A stretch of 64,000 bases of DNA from Aldrovandia affinis (GCA_029706075.1 JAINUG010000132.1:940001-1004000); one strand, 5' to 3'; shown: positions 23,688-35,757, counted from the stretch's first letter. Notes: a model not told the origin generated them from the sequence alone. Made by a program: numbers and translations.

Positions 23688-23935
23688 GGACTCCCGGGTG
23701 GCGTACCCGGGAGAGGCACCACTGCTGGGTGCAGTGGTTGAATACGCACAATGGCCAGGATCGGGTCGATGCGTAATTGGCCCTCAGGTCTCAGTCAGTC
23801 AGCAATCTCCGCCTCCTCAGTCACAGCGCCCCCTTCAGTAGCGTTGGGAGATGGCCGATTGCGGAGTGAAAAGATTCACGTTCTGGAATGCACACTCTGG
23901 CAGATGCAACTGCTAATGTGCTGTCCTCCCCAAGT
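23688..23935 (+). mobile_element. Probable tRNA-derived SINE, second family
   Basis: GGACTCCCGGGTGGCGTACC resembles the tRNA-like start of a fish SINE. It is followed by GCGTAATTGGCCCTCAGGTC and an inverted GCGCCCCCTTCAGTAG segment. The right limit is uncertain. Confidence 0.4.
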
Positions 23936-24305
23936 GAATGTCATCGCTCTAAATCACAAATCACTGTTTTTTAGCTGGTTAAGCTAGCATGCTGTAGCTG
24001 ACATTAAAAACTAGCTTTTTAACGCCATTTAAAAATCGCAAAATTCCATTGGAATAACTTACATCAATGTATACTGGTCAAACATTATGCTGCTGGCTAG
24101 CTGGAGAGCCATCTGGTAGCTACTTAGTTGTTACTGTAACTTCATCACTGGTGGAATAAACTATAAACAATAGTCAAACCTGTCTAGTCAGTTTTATGGC
24201 TCACCTGCTTTCAAGTCAGCAAGTTGGCAACACTGCTGTTGATATGATGGGAAAACTGTGGAACCTCCGGGACGGATCTCCATTCAGAAGCCATTCATTT
24301 TGTTT

Positions 24306-24510
24306 CTGATTCTTGGAGATGCCCTTTCGCACTTCTCAGCGAACTTGTGCCGACTCACCCTCCCCCCTCCCCCTGGGGCAGACAGCCAAACCCTGCCCCC
24401 GGTCGGGGCTCCCCACCAGGGCCGGTCTGGTACAGTCGAGTTTCGAACCGCGACCGTGATAGGCAGCTCACATTCGTAAAGGACCAGCCAATACGGTAGA
24501 GGCCATTAAT
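24306..24510 (-). mobile_element. tRNA-derived SINE, GC-rich family, copy 2 (partial)
   Basis: It shares CCCCCTGGGGCAGACAGCC and CGGGGCTCCCCACCAGGGC with the copy at 26.5 kb. On the minus strand CGGTTCGAAACTCGAC is the B-box region of the tRNA-like head. The AT-rich 3' part is missing. Confidence 0.7.
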
Positions 24511-25244
24511 TTTCATTGAGCTGCAAACTTTCCTTCCTCAGATTGAACAAAATGAAAATGTTGGAAGGAGTCCGTCAACCGTAAAAGTAAATGTAAAACT
24601 CCCACGAGGTTGCTACTTCTCACAGCGACTTTATATAAATCGCCTTCAGTAAAAGGGTTTTCTTATGAGCAAATAATTCAACCAACAAAGCCTAGACATT
24701 TTTTCAATGTTTTAATCATTATTTTCTTCAATTTGGTGATGGACAGTTTGTGTCTGGAACTAGTGCCTGAATTACCCCGCTGTGATTGATTTCCTGTACA
24801 AGATCATAGACAGTATGGTGGATAAGATCCATAATCCATATCCATATAAAATAGTGGAATTAACGGGGCCTTTGAAGTACGTTGGAGGGTATAGCACTGC
24901 CACTGAAGGCACTAGGGAGACTTTGAGGGGGAGATTGATCACTTCTCACTCCTGCGATTCTTCTCTTAAAATTGTATGCTTGGATTTCATGTTTGGGTTT
25001 TTTAATTCATTGCACTGCTGTGAATAGCCTGATTCAGGTTGGGAGAACCATTTTTCTGCTGTCCTATTTTTAGCACACGAGGCAGACAGGCCTGCAAATA
25101 TTCTTGGCTTTAGGAAAACATGGCCGAAAGGTGACATGGGGCCAGTTCTTAATTCTAATCATAGACTTTCACTCAGATACAGTTCTTATTTCTGCCCTCC
25201 TGCCTTTCATAGACGTTCCTAGAAATGTTGAAACATTCTCTGTG

Positions 25245-25380
25245 GGGTTGTCTCATCTCATCTCATTGTCTAAGCCGCTTATTCCTGGTCAGGGTCGCGG
25301 GGGGACTGGAGCCTATCCCAGCATGCATAGGGGCGAGAGGCAGGAATAAACCCTGGACAGGTCGCCAATCCATTGCAGTC
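25245..25380. mobile_element. Dispersed fish repeat fragment
   Basis: The motifs CTAAGCCGCTTATTCCTGGT, CAGGGTCGCGGGGGGACTGG, AGCCTATCCCAGCATGCATA and CCCTGGACAGGTCGCCAATC are a phrase I recognise as widely repeated in fish genomes. The family is uncertain. Confidence 0.5.
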
Positions 25381-25565
25381 TGTGGGGTTGTGTGTACATT
25401 TAAGGCTGACAGCATAAGAGAGGAGTGCCATGGTGCCTCTTAGTGGGTTAGGATCCTACTGCCAGTTTCAGTCCTTAGTACTTCACCATTGCAAACAGGC
25501 CCCTGCATCGCTGAACCTTGAAGTGCCAGTGAACATTTTTCCTGGGTTGTAGGCTGCTTTTTTTC

Positions 25566-25938
25566 TTCTTCAGATTTTCCCCATTTTTCTCCCCAGTTTG
25601 GAAGCCGTTTATACCCTCTATTCATTTCGATTAACCCTCCCCCACGAACCTCACTGCCTGTCTCTACGAGGCAAGCTACTCTCTGAGGCCGGCGATGATC
25701 GAGACGGAACTCACCAACCCCCTTTCTGGAGACACCCTTATGCGCTTCACAGCAAGTTTGTGCCGACCACTCTCCCCCCTTCCCCTGGGGCGGACAGCCA
25801 AATGCCCCCTCGATCGGGCCTAACGGCCAGGGCCGGTCTGGAAGAGAGGGGTTCCCAACTGCATCCCTGATAGGCAGCTCACATCGTACAGGACCAGCCA
25901 AATACGGGTGCGTTAGACCACTACGCTATCTGCGAGCC
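25566..25938 (-). mobile_element. tRNA-derived SINE, GC-rich family, copy 3 (near full length)
   Basis: Left AT-rich part TTTTTCTCCCCAGTTTGGAA, central GGGGCGGACAGCCAAATGCC, and a tRNA-like head at the right end (GGTGCGTTAGACCACTACGC and GCAGCTCACATCG). The 153-codon minus ORF here is a by-product of the SINE. Confidence 0.75.
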
Positions 25939-26529
25939 TCTGGGTCGTAGACTGCTTTGACCTCATGGTAATGCAGATGTTTGCTCAAGATTTTGTTTGC
26001 ATCTTGCTGCCTTAGTGTTCCTCTCCGAAAGTAACAATGCATGTTCGTCTGCATCGTTTTATAAATCGAGATTTTTATATTTGAACAATTGAGGGGATTC
26101 AAAAAATTCATACAGTGACTTGGGATCATACAGAAATGGTTATAGTGTTGCCCAGGGAGGGTGGCCTTCAGTCAGCAGGGTAACCCCTGGCTCAGTAGTG
26201 ACTCCTGTGATCAATGTAGTCTCTGTCAGCTGCCTGTGAGGTCAGCCCGGCAGTGCAGTTCACTTGTAGAAGGAGAACAGGAATGAGCTGATTAGACTTA
26301 TCGGGCGATGTGTGCTCGTCCTTGCCCTGATCAATTGACAGAGGGCGTAGCAGTAATGGGGCAGTCCTGTGGTTGACAATTAAATTATGGAGGTGAAAAT
26401 GTGGGAGGGAAACATTTTCTGTTGCATCTCAACCTGATATTTAATCTTTTTAGATTTTCTCTGTTTAATCTTGAGAACGATGTCTTACTAAGAATGGAAT
26501 TGAATATGTATATTTTTTCTTTTAAATGT

Positions 26530-26918
26530 TTGTTTCTGATTTTTTCCCTCGTTTTTCTCCCAATTTGGTAGCCAATTATACCCTGTTTCTTTTTGATTTT
26601 ATCCTCCCCCACAAACTTGCCACCCACCTCCGTGGGACGAGCTAATACCTCGAGGCAATGTTCACCTCCTCCGAGACGAAACTTGCCCAACCCTGTTTAC
26701 TAGGTTGCCCTACCGCTTCTCGGTGAGCTCATGCCGGCTCTCCCTCCCCCCTCCCCCTGGGGCAGACAGCCAAATGCCACCCCCGATCGGGGCTCCCCAC
26801 CAGGGCTGGTCTGGTACAGTCAGGTTTCGAACCGTGACCCTGATAGGCAGCTCACACTCTAAAATGACCAGCTAATATGGGTGCGTTAGACTGCTACGCT
26901 ATCGGAGGCACCATGGAT
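26530..26918 (-). mobile_element. tRNA-derived SINE, GC-rich family, copy 4 (best preserved)
   Basis: Read on the minus strand it starts near 26918 with a tRNA-like head (GATAGCGTAGCAGTCTAACG). It continues to the B-box-like CACGGTTCGAAACCTGAC, then GGGAGCCCCGATCGGGGGTG and GGGGGAGGGGGAGGGAGAGC, and ends in an AT-rich tail with GGGAGAAAAACGAGGG. Five copies in this window share orientation. Confidence 0.8.
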
Positions 26919-27479
26919 TTGAATATTTTATCAAACATATAGCATTTTTATTTGTGAAACTGTAATATTGTTTTGTTTTTTAAACAAAGAGACAAATAAG
27001 TTCAGCTTGAGAGAGCTCAAGCAGACAGTTTGAAAGGTGCCCCTGGATGGCCACATCGTGATGTATTATATTGCATAGTTTTGACATTGATGTAGTACAG
27101 AACTCTGAATGTCTTACTGCTGAGATAAAAGAGATCAAGAGATAAAGAAATCCACAGGATGACTCACTTGTGGCTAAACTGGTGTTGGATTTCCATATTG
27201 AATGCCTCCACCTTTTTAGTGGTCCTGGGCTTTATATTGTGTGAAACCTGCAAATAATACACATTTTACCATTACTATACAGCAGTTATGATCAGGTAAC
27301 ACCTAAATGCTTTGAACTTATAAACAGTGCTGTATCAATACCTCTTTGAGTGCTCGACACAATGACGTGAAACACAGAGAGTATCACTAAAAACAAGAGG
27401 GAACAGCACACAGGCAGACCCATTGTGAGAAAGAGCATGCTGACACTCATCGTGGAACAAAGTGAACTAAATTAGTTTC

Positions 27480-27657
27480 ATTGTAGATCTGGAATTTAAT
27501 TATGAATTTAATACTGTATTATAATATAGTCGTCTTGGCAAGGCCCCCACCATACACATTCTATATAAATATATGAGTTGTCAATGCATGGAACAGCTTG
27601 CTAGGTCATGAAGTAGAGGCATAGACCCTTGGGGTGTTCAAGTCTAGGCTAGATGCA
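27480..27657 (+). mobile_element. 3' part of a CR1/L2-like LINE, copy A
   Basis: It parallels 33550-33740 closely (TTTAATACTG, ACCATACACATTCTATATAA, GAGTTGTCAATGC, GTGGAACAG/ATGGAACAG, GTTCAAGTCTAGGCT). That part of the sister copy encodes the reverse-transcriptase C-terminus RVVNAWNSLP. The element continues after the minisatellite (28067-28110, GGGGCAAATGGCCTGTTCTC). Confidence 0.7.
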
Positions 27658-28066
27658 GTGCTGGATATTCTATAGACTGCAGGCAAATGACACAGTGCTG
27701 GATATTCTCTAGACTGCAGGTAAAATGACACAGTGCTGGATATTCTCTAGACTGCAGGTAAATGACAGTGCTGGATATTCTCTAGACTGCAGGTAAAATG
27801 ACACAGTGCTGGATATTCTCTAGACTGCAGGTAAAATGACACAGTGCTGGATATTCTCTAGACTGCAGGTAAATGACAGTGCTGGATATTCTCTAGACTG
27901 CAGGTAAATGACACAGTTCTGGATATTCTCTAGACTGCAGGTAAAATGACACAGTGCTGGATATTCTCTAGACTGCAGGTAAAATGACACAGTGCTGGAT
28001 ATTCTCTAGACTGCAGGTAAAATGACACAGTGCAGGATATTCTCTAGACTGCAGTTAAAATGACAC
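27658..28066 (+). repeat. 35-38-bp minisatellite, 11 units, inside a LINE 3' end
   Basis: Eleven tandem units of GTGCTGGATATTCTCTAGAC followed by TGCAGGTAAAATGACACA or a shorter variant (35, 37 or 38 bp). Units differ mainly in the A-run and in an ACA/CACA end. It begins in the same LINE context (GATGCAGTGCTGGATAT) that is single-copy at 33.73 kb. Confidence 0.95.
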
Positions 28067-28069
28067 CTA

Positions 28070-28730
28070 TATGGGGCAAATGGCCTGTTCTCTTCATTCA
28101 TTCTCAATGAAATCATCTCAATTATGTATTATGTTCTTATCATATGGCCCTTCAAGGTTCATCATGCTTTGTAGATGGACAGTAGTTATTTAGTAGCCTG
28201 ATTTGCCCTGAAAGAATTGGTGAGAATTGTATTGACAGTGACACCTTAGACCACAACAAAGGGGAGAGCCTCGTCAGGCCTGGAGAGCGTTATGTACAAA
28301 ATATATAATAAAGAAAAAATATATATATACATATACTCTGTGTAGAAATGATTGGCACTAACAAAAGGGAGGTCAGGTCTGCCACAGACAGAATATAATA
28401 TTTAATTTATATTTCTGCATGTCATTGTTCTTGTGCTCATCTCATTTGAATTGGTGTTCAGAGGTGATGCCTCTGATTGTTTGTATTTTACTGCCGGCAG
28501 ATAAGTTCATGAAATGGCACCGCTGATAATTTGCCATGACGATGTGCTGTGATTCACATCACAGGGACGATATGGAACTTACATTCCCACGGATCAGCAA
28601 TATGTATTATTATATGAGAGTATTATAAGGGCATAAAAAGGTGACCTGATTCCCTTTCCAACTGAAAACTCGGTTTTATAGCATGACTCAGTGATTCATA
28701 TTTTTAGAGAGGTTCATAACAATATATATA
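28070..28730. other. LINE 3' terminus then AT-rich DNA
   Basis: The first 40 bases continue the LINE (CAAATGGCCTGTTCTCTTCA). The rest is AT-rich, with TA runs at 28318-28335 and 28722-28735. No gene is seen. Confidence 0.45.
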
Positions 28731-28732
28731 TA

Positions 28733-28880
28733 TATGCCATTTAGCAGACAATTTTATCCAAAGCAACTTACAGTCATGAATGCATACATTTTTCAGTATA
28801 TGTTGCCCCGGTGGGAACCGAACCCACAACCTAGGCATTGTCAGTGCTGCGCTCTACCTACCGAGCCACACAGAACCACA
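28733..28880 (-). mobile_element. tRNA-derived SINE, copy 2
   Basis: Same family as 14045-14195. The minus strand has A-box GGCTCGGTAGGTAGAGCGC and B-box GTGGGTTCGGTTCCC, then the tail TTGGATAAAATTGTCTGC. Confidence 0.85.
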
Positions 28881-28889
28881 ATCCCAATC

Positions 28890-30980
28890 TTCATCTCCAT
28901 CTAGTGGCCAGATTGCAGTAGACTGTCATTCTCATGTTAAGACAAAAAATGCACTATTTTGTGCTGGCCTTTATTTCATTCTCTCCATATGTGCTAATCA
29001 GATAATGTGTCTATGAAAATCCATAAAATCAGTGCAGTAATCATTTTAGTGTCACTAGATTCCTATGTAGTATTAATATTATGGGCTTCAGTATCTCTTC
29101 CAGGCCATTTCATTGATGCAGTCCTGCATCCTTATGATAGCAGTCCTTATGATAACACGACGAATGACATTGAAGTGACAGTTTAGAGTAAGTACTAATA
29201 GTTGTATTGTATTGAATTCTCTCTTTATCTCTTCAAGCCACAGATAATTCTGAAAGGAGCCACAGACTAAATGTAAGCCACTCAGTCCTATGCCATTTAT
29301 ATATTCGAAAATCCTTTTTATATTAACTAGTTTTTACTTGTAATAAAAAGGTATGAATGTGCTTCCATTGTTGGGATACTTTAGTGTATTTCTTTAGCGA
29401 TTAGGCCAGGTTTGAATGACAAGGAAAACATCCATTCAAGTGATCTCAGATGTCACAGTCTGTCCTTGTGAGAGGTCGTGTTATAGGATTCAATTATGAA
29501 TTATGGGATGACCTTGGGTCAGGAGTGAATATGACTGATGTGTGAACCTTAGTGGTTCCATCAAGGCATTGCAGTTATGGCAGTGTGATTTGAATTTTGA
29601 TCGCAATTAGTCCAGCAAAATTATGTTTTTAAAGTCTTAAAATCAATTTCTACTTTTTAAAAACAATTATTATTATTAATAATAATAATTGAAACATGTG
29701 TGAAGTGTTGTCCTCATATGCAAGGCAGCGAAATGAAGACTCATTCAGTCCACTCTGTTTCACAACTATGCCAATGTTAACTGTGAATTAAAGGTTATTT
29801 GAGGAAATGGTTGTTAATGTCTAACTATTTCCATATGATTTCATACAATTTCGTTGTACTTATTTCCTCCTACATAAACAGTGACATATTTGATATTCCT
29901 TTTATTGTAGTCAATTGTGTGGACTCATGAAGTCATTAGTGGGTGCATGATTCTTTTCTTTCTTGTTTGTAAGGGGCACAGATGATGGCATTGTAAAAAA
30001 GATGAAATGGCCATTATGTGCTGATCTCATTGCATGCACTGCGAAATGGCTGTACTCGTATTTATAATTTCTCTCATTAATATTTGATGTATTCCCTTAT
30101 GAAACGTACATAGCTCTGCAAGTCCATCTGTTATTAAACTATTAGATTAAAAGACACAATAGTGTCCTTTCCAAAGCATTTATGCATGCTTCCTTAAAGT
30201 TGAATACTTACTTGAATGCAAACTTATTTGAATAAAAGTAAGTCTAAGACAGCCCATTGTAATATTCTGTAAGTGAAACCATCTTTGTTCTTTGTGAATA
30301 TTTGTTTCATTGGTATGAGAAAGTTAATCATGAATAACAAACATGCAAATATGCTGATCTTGGCTAATCGTTACGTTTCCACTAACTGGGTAAAGTTTTT
30401 TTGCAGAACAATTTGACTATGTAGGAGCCATTTTTGTGTCATTTGTAATTTTGTAATTTGTAAATTTGAATATGTAGACAGGACAGGACTTTTATTTTGA
30501 AATTCCTGAATCCTGAAGGCTTAATTGAGCACACCTATATATATCGGGGATAATGTCAGGTTTGGGAATGGGAAAGCATACAGCTTTCGACCACATACTC
30601 GCACCACACATACTCGGACAAATACAATAATATTGGCATGTTGGTGCATTTTTGGAATATTGTTTGTTGCACTTTTTTCTTTGTTTGTAAACGTATGTTT
30701 TCATTTAATAAATCACCATCAAAATGGCAACTTTTTGGACTCTGTAAAGTCTGTGTTTGGAATGTGCATGGGAGCACCTACTCCTGCCTCAGTAGTGGCT
30801 TAATCGAGCCGATTGGAAGAGAGAGCCCCTACAGGCTACTTATGCAACTGAGGCTTTATTGCATAATGGAAATAAGTTTATATGCAGTGTATTTTCATTT
30901 GTAATGCAGTTTAAATTCATCCCGTCACCCAGATTCTTAGCCGTACTTCTAGCGAGTTAACAATGACTTAATCTGTAATC
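28890..30980. other. Non-coding stretch, no gene recognised
   Basis: AT-rich DNA. An AT palindrome at about 29668-29692 (ATTATTATTATT then AATAATAATAAT) is a simple-sequence foldback. No gene is seen. Confidence 0.45.
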
Positions 30981-31019
30981 TGTTCCTTTGAACTTGTCAG
31001 TTTGCATCAGTAAGTAGGG

Positions 31020-31260
31020 GGTTGCTCTTTGTGGTTGGGGTACGTCTTACCCTCCTTGAAACCAGTAAGCTTTTAAAATATCAGAATCTTGGCTTTCCAG
31101 TGAAACCAAGAGAAACCACAACCACCTGAACCATACCAGGAAATGCACCCCACATCATATCAGAGCTGGCAGGAACCTTCATTTACTAATGTGTTTCCTT
31201 TATTTTGACCTGTATGGGTGTAGTACTAAAAAAGCATATTGCTGTATTTAGGCACCCTTG
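31020..31260 (-). mobile_element. Tc1/mariner relic fragment
   Basis: ACCATACCAGGAAATGCACC and CACATCATATCAGAGCTGGC parallel 51552-51610 in the 51-kb Tc1/mariner relic (AAACCATGCCAGGAAAATG, CCATAACAGAACCC). The rest is heavily diverged. Confidence 0.45.
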
Positions 31261-31299
31261 AAATGAATTATTTTCATGATTATTGGACTGATCCTTTTA

Positions 31300-32560
31300 A
31301 TCTGGAAACCATGTTATCTAAATAATATATTTAAAGGCCAGTGACATCAGAACTATCCACAGATGTCCACATCCTAACCATGCAGCACTGTGGAGCCGTC
31401 TATAGGGGTATAAGTGTAGATCCTTTCAGAGCTCTTTGCTGGAAGGAAGAGGAGCTTTGTCTTTCCGAGGCATATTTACTTTTTTAGACGTGTGGCTAAT
31501 TTCACATTTGATTTATTTCCCTATAATATTTCACATTCCCCTTTTGAAAAATACAAAAAAGAAAGAAGAAATACCAAACCAAATGGTTTTACTGATGCGG
31601 CAGTAGAAGTGTTCTCAAGGATATTTAATTATTCAAAAGGATATACAATATTTAACATAATTTCCATAACTTTTCCACAGAAACATAATGAAGATGTTAT
31701 TACAGGCCCTTGCTCTGCACCTGCCACAGGCTCCACAGCACCGAAGCTCAAGCAAAATAATAAAATAATAATGAACAAGGGCATCCAGTGGGTTTCATGT
31801 ATTGTGCTTGAAAAGGCACAAATTCTCCTGCACTGTGACACACATCCAAACACATTCCAACACATTCAAAAAGGGAGAATAATATTTAAACATTTCAGCA
31901 TTCCTCCTTCAGCATGGGTTGTAAAGGTAGACACATTGATTAAAAGTTTTTCAGCATTTTCACGGTGCTTTTAAATCCTTGAAAATGCAGTCTTGCTGGA
32001 AAGTCATGAAAAGTAATGGGAAGTTGCTTAGATGGAAAGTTGCGTAGTAGCGAACATTCTTTCTTTATTTGACAGCGATAGATACATGCCAGTTTCTCTT
32101 ACTAGCACTCTCGATGCACTTTGACATCAGGCCTTGCAATGTTTGTACATTGATCATGCTAATAAATGTGCTTGCTCACTAGCCTGAACAAGCCCATAAC
32201 CAACTCATTGATGACAGCTAGGTATTCACTGAGTAACAAGCCTGTATCTCACAGTAATATTTCTGGAAAAACGACTCCCTCCTCAATTATGCCACTTTCA
32301 CAGAATTGCAGTAGACTGTTATGACTGCAGCAATTCAATATTCATTGACAATTGTACATCCTTACAAATCTATTGGAAATAATGGAAAATTTGCATATGA
32401 TTTCTGATTTGAATGGGATTTGTGTGAGTGAAATTCTCAGAGAATCTCAGAATCATGTGCGATCTCCATATCTGTGTTTCTTCCACATGACTTTATATGA
32501 GATCTGTGGATATCATCCAGCACTCATCCACATTAGGAGTTGAGGGTTATTGGATTATAT
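31300..32560. other. Non-coding stretch with a long AT-rich ORF of no known family
   Basis: A 160-codon open frame at 31492-31974 (+) has no recognisable domain and no splice context. It is probably fortuitous. No repeat family is recognised. Confidence 0.4.
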
Positions 32561-32589
32561 TGGCTGGCTGACAAGAATGCCTGCAGGTT

Positions 32590-33177
32590 AAGTGGGAGTG
32601 GACATGTGATAGACCCAGGGAAATATAGGCCTGTCAGTTTAACTTGCATGTCATGCAAAACACTGTAAGGTATTATTAGGGGAAAAATTGAATTATTCCT
32701 GAGAAATAATAGAATTTTAAGGGATAGCTAACATATATTTTTCAGGAGGAGGTCATGCCTAACAAATCTCCTGGACTTCTCTGAGGAAGCAACAAAGTGT
32801 TTCAAAAAGCATTTGACAAGGTAGGGATCGGTGCTGGAATCTCTACTCTTCCTACATGCATATATTATCTTGATAGGAATTGACTAAGGTAATCAAATAT
32901 GTTTGAACCAATATCCAGAAGTGGGCAGAAACATGGCAGATGACGTTCAATATTGCAAATTTAAAGTTATGCATGTGGGAAATTAAATATAAGACAGGAG
33001 TATTTTGTGGGAGGAGAAAAAATGTATTGTGTTCAATTTTAAAAAACCTTTGAGTTGTAGTTGATCAAAGTCTATCCCCTTCTAAGCAGTATGCTCTAGC
33101 AGGCCAACAGGATACCGAGATATACGGCAAAAATGAGTACAGTATAAAGTATGAATCAATGGAGGTGACCTCATTAC
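32590..33177 (+). mobile_element. CR1/L2-like LINE reverse-transcriptase relic (5' part)
   Basis: Degenerate RT motifs are readable across changing frames: YRPVSLTCMSCKTL near 32628-32669, LTNLLDFSEEATKCF near 32760-32805, WAETWQMTFNIA near 32925-32960, and VVVDQSLSPSKQYALA near 33055-33100. Stops and frameshifts show it is dead. A SINE interrupts it at 33178. Confidence 0.8.
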
Positions 33178-33193
33178 GGCAGCAGTGTTAGCA
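32966..33193 (+). repeat. Inverted-duplication arm 1
   Basis: This 228-bp block, spanning the LINE relic and the first bases of the SINE, reappears almost unchanged in reverse orientation at 35224-35447. The spacing between the arms is about 2.0 kb. Confidence 0.9.
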
Positions 33194-33408
33194 TAATGGT
33201 TAAGGAGCTGGGCTTGTAACGCAAATGTTGCAGGTTCAATCCCAGGTGGGGGCACTGCCGTTGTACCCTTGAGCAAGGTACTTAACCTGGATTGCTTCAG
33301 TAAATATCCAGCTGTATAAATGGATTGTATGTAAAGAAACATGAAACTGTGTAAGTCCCTCTGGATAAGAGCGTCTGCTAAATGCCTGTAATGTAATGTA
33401 ATGTTATA
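33178..33408 (+). mobile_element. tRNA-derived SINE with (TGTAA)n tail
   Basis: The head has an A-box-like TAGCATAATGGTTAAGGAGC and a B-box GCAGGTTCAATCCCAGG. The body contains TTGTACCCTTGAGCAAGG, the fish SINE tail CTGGATAAGAGCGTCTGC, and a TGTAA pentamer tail at 33387-33403. It is inserted in the LINE relic, whose RT reading continues on the far side. Confidence 0.88.
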
Positions 33409-33815
33409 TAATGCCTTTGTCAGACTTCACTTAGAGTACTGTGTGCAGTTTTAGGCACCACAATATATGAAAGATGTGGAAGACCATAAGGCAGACTCAT
33501 TGTGAAGAGTATGGTGACGCTCATTCTGTAACAAAGTGAACAAAGTTAGTTTAATTGTAAATCTTCAATTTAATAATGAATTTAATACTGCATTTTAATA
33601 TAGTCTTGTTAGCAAGGCTTCTACCATACACATTCTATATAAATATACGAGTTGTCAATGCGTGGAACAGTTTGCCAGGGCATGGAGTGGTGGAGTCAGA
33701 AACATTTGAGGTATTCAAGTCTAGGCTCGCTGCAGTGCTGGATATGACTGGATATGACACTAGGAAATGACGAGCCTAGATGGGCCAAACGGCCTGTTCT
33801 CATCATTATGTATCC
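33409..33815 (+). mobile_element. CR1/L2-like LINE relic (3' part)
   Basis: It continues the interrupted element: YNAFVRLHLEYCVQF at about 33409-33453, then RVVNAWNSLPGHGVVESETF at 33642-33701, and KSRLAAVLD. The 3' UTR carries GGGCCAAACGGCCTGTTCTC. It is the sister of the copy with the minisatellite at 27.5 kb. Confidence 0.8.
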
Positions 33816-33984
33816 TTATGTTGTTATGCTCTTAATGTTGGGGTAGATCTATGCATTTTATGATCCTGCCTAGGCAAACAGCATTAGGCTTGGCCTAACC
33901 TAAATCTTTGCAATTTCCAAATTGTTTTGTTGCAAAACTCGATATGTCTCATGCTTTATGTACTGTTATGGCACAGACGACACC

Positions 33985-34270
33985 AGGGGCGATTCTAGGA
34001 TTTGACCTTTTGGGGGCTCAGCCCCCAATGAGAATGTGAGATGTGAGTACACATGCAAAGCACAAGCCTACATTTTTATTAATTTACTGTTACATTCCCC
34101 AAAACAAAAACACCACAATGAGGGTCGCTCATTTCAAAATTGAAATACCACTCTCTATTTGTGGTATTTTTAAAAATAGATATTAAAAAAATTTTTTTAG
34201 AAAACAATGACTAAACATTTTCAGGGGGCTGAGATGAAAGACAGAGGGGGCTAAAGTCACTGCAGGCATT
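33985..34270. mobile_element. Possible hAT-type element fragment
   Basis: CAGGGGCGATTCTAGGATTT followed by GGGGGCTCAGCCCCCAATG resembles a terminus of fish hAT elements. A related GGGGGCTGAGATG lies at 34225. No matching inverted end or 8-bp duplication was found. Confidence 0.3.
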
Positions 34271-35215
34271 TCTTTTAAAGCCATTCATTAGGAGTGAAAA
34301 GTCAAGAAGCATTCTTGAAGGTTTACTGTCAAAAATTGATATTCCTCAGAGTCAACCATAAATGCACTCTACACAAAGGTTTCCCATTGCTTTTGTTGAC
34401 GTGAGCATTACAATTTGTAAGATCTTTGAAAAGATAGCATATCTTTTCTCTGTTCTTTTCAGAAGATGAGAAATATCAGAATGGGAGCTTGTGTCTCAGT
34501 GGGAATCTCAGTGGAAATTGGCAGACTTCATATAATGATTTTCAAATTAGATTATGTTTGACAGTTCAGGCTCAGTCATGAGAAAATAATGACTTTTTTG
34601 GTCAGAGTGATTTACATTTTCAACAGATAAAAGGCACCTCTGGTATATTACCTCTGTCTCTTTTGGTCAGAGACAAAATAGGCCTTAGTATGTTGCCAGC
34701 ATTTAGCAAAAATAGAGACTTATTCCACCTGTCTAAGAAGGTGTACTTGCAATCAGTTCTATAGAGTAAACAGTAACGTGGTTGGGCTGTAGTGGGTATA
34801 GTATTCAATGCAAAAAGTATGCAAAAAGAAGACATTTAGTGGTCAATAAACCTATACAGAACAGAGGTAAAATTGTATATATGCAATAATTGGAGTTTCT
34901 TACAAAAGGTGGTATGATGCTATTCCATTTGTCTTTGTTCTGCCTGTCTTATAATATATATATATGAATAATCATTCATAGTCTCTGCATACCCTCTTCA
35001 TTACCACTACACAGTAATGCTTATGCCAATAGACAGATTGTCATTGTGTGTGTCCGTGATCACCATGCCACCATCCATATCATAAGTGATATTACCCTTA
35101 CATTCTGATTTGACATTGTTTCAGCTGACATAGTGTATTTTCAAAATGTTTATGTAGTCCTTATGAAACTGCTTATTAAGGCTTTATGTAGGTCTTACTT
35201 ACTCCAAGAGGGCCC
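34270..35215. other. Non-coding stretch, no gene recognised
   Basis: AT-rich DNA, no gene or repeat family recognised. Confidence 0.4.
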
Positions 35216-35223
35216 CTGGGTGG

Positions 35224-35447
35224 TGCTAACACTGCCGTAATGAGGTCACCTCCATTGATTCATACTTTATACTGTGCTAACACTGCCGTATATCTCGGTA
35301 TCCTGTTGGCCTGCTAGAGCATACTGCTTAGAAGGGGATAGACTTTGATCAACTACAACTCAAAGGTTTTTTTCAATTGAACACAATCAATTTTTTCTCC
35401 TCCCACAAAATACTCCTGTCTTATATTTAATTTCCCACATGCATAAC
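35224..35447 (-). repeat. Inverted-duplication arm 2 (LINE and SINE fragment)
   Basis: This is the reverse complement of 32966-33193 with only a few differences. It includes the first dozen bases of the SINE (GCAGTGTTAGCA). That 12-mer also appears a second time inside this arm, replacing GCAAAAATGAGTA of arm 1. It ends about 310 bases before the glypican exon 3 relic. Confidence 0.9.
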
Positions 35448-35757
35448 CGGTAAAGGCACTTGTCCGGAGTGCAGGTTGCCCATTCCTGCTGAGGAGTATT
35501 GGTTCGGTTAATAAAAAAGTACGAAGTAGCACTGAGCAAAAAAGCCGGGTGATATGTTTGCTTTCACACGTAAAACTGCATTTCATGTGGGTCAGCCCAG
35601 ATAAAAAATACTCATTAAAGCTAAGCAGTGGTCAAATTATGATGGGTCGTAAATCATTTAACTCTTTATAAGTTGCCTTGATTTAGCATTAATGTGGACG
35701 GGATACTGTGAGATTATATTTGTGTTTTGAGAGGACTAACAGAGCTTCCTTTTTCAG

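Noticed and set aside
25440-25901. 153-codon minus-strand ORF
   Set aside because: It coincides with a GC-rich SINE copy, which explains the open frame.
31492-31974. 160-codon plus-strand ORF
   Set aside because: No family motif, AT-rich codons, no splice or promoter context and a minus-strand ORF overlapping it. Treated as chance.
33178-33260. Functional tRNA gene
   Set aside because: A- and B-boxes are present, but the sequence continues into a SINE body and tail and no cloverleaf is kept.
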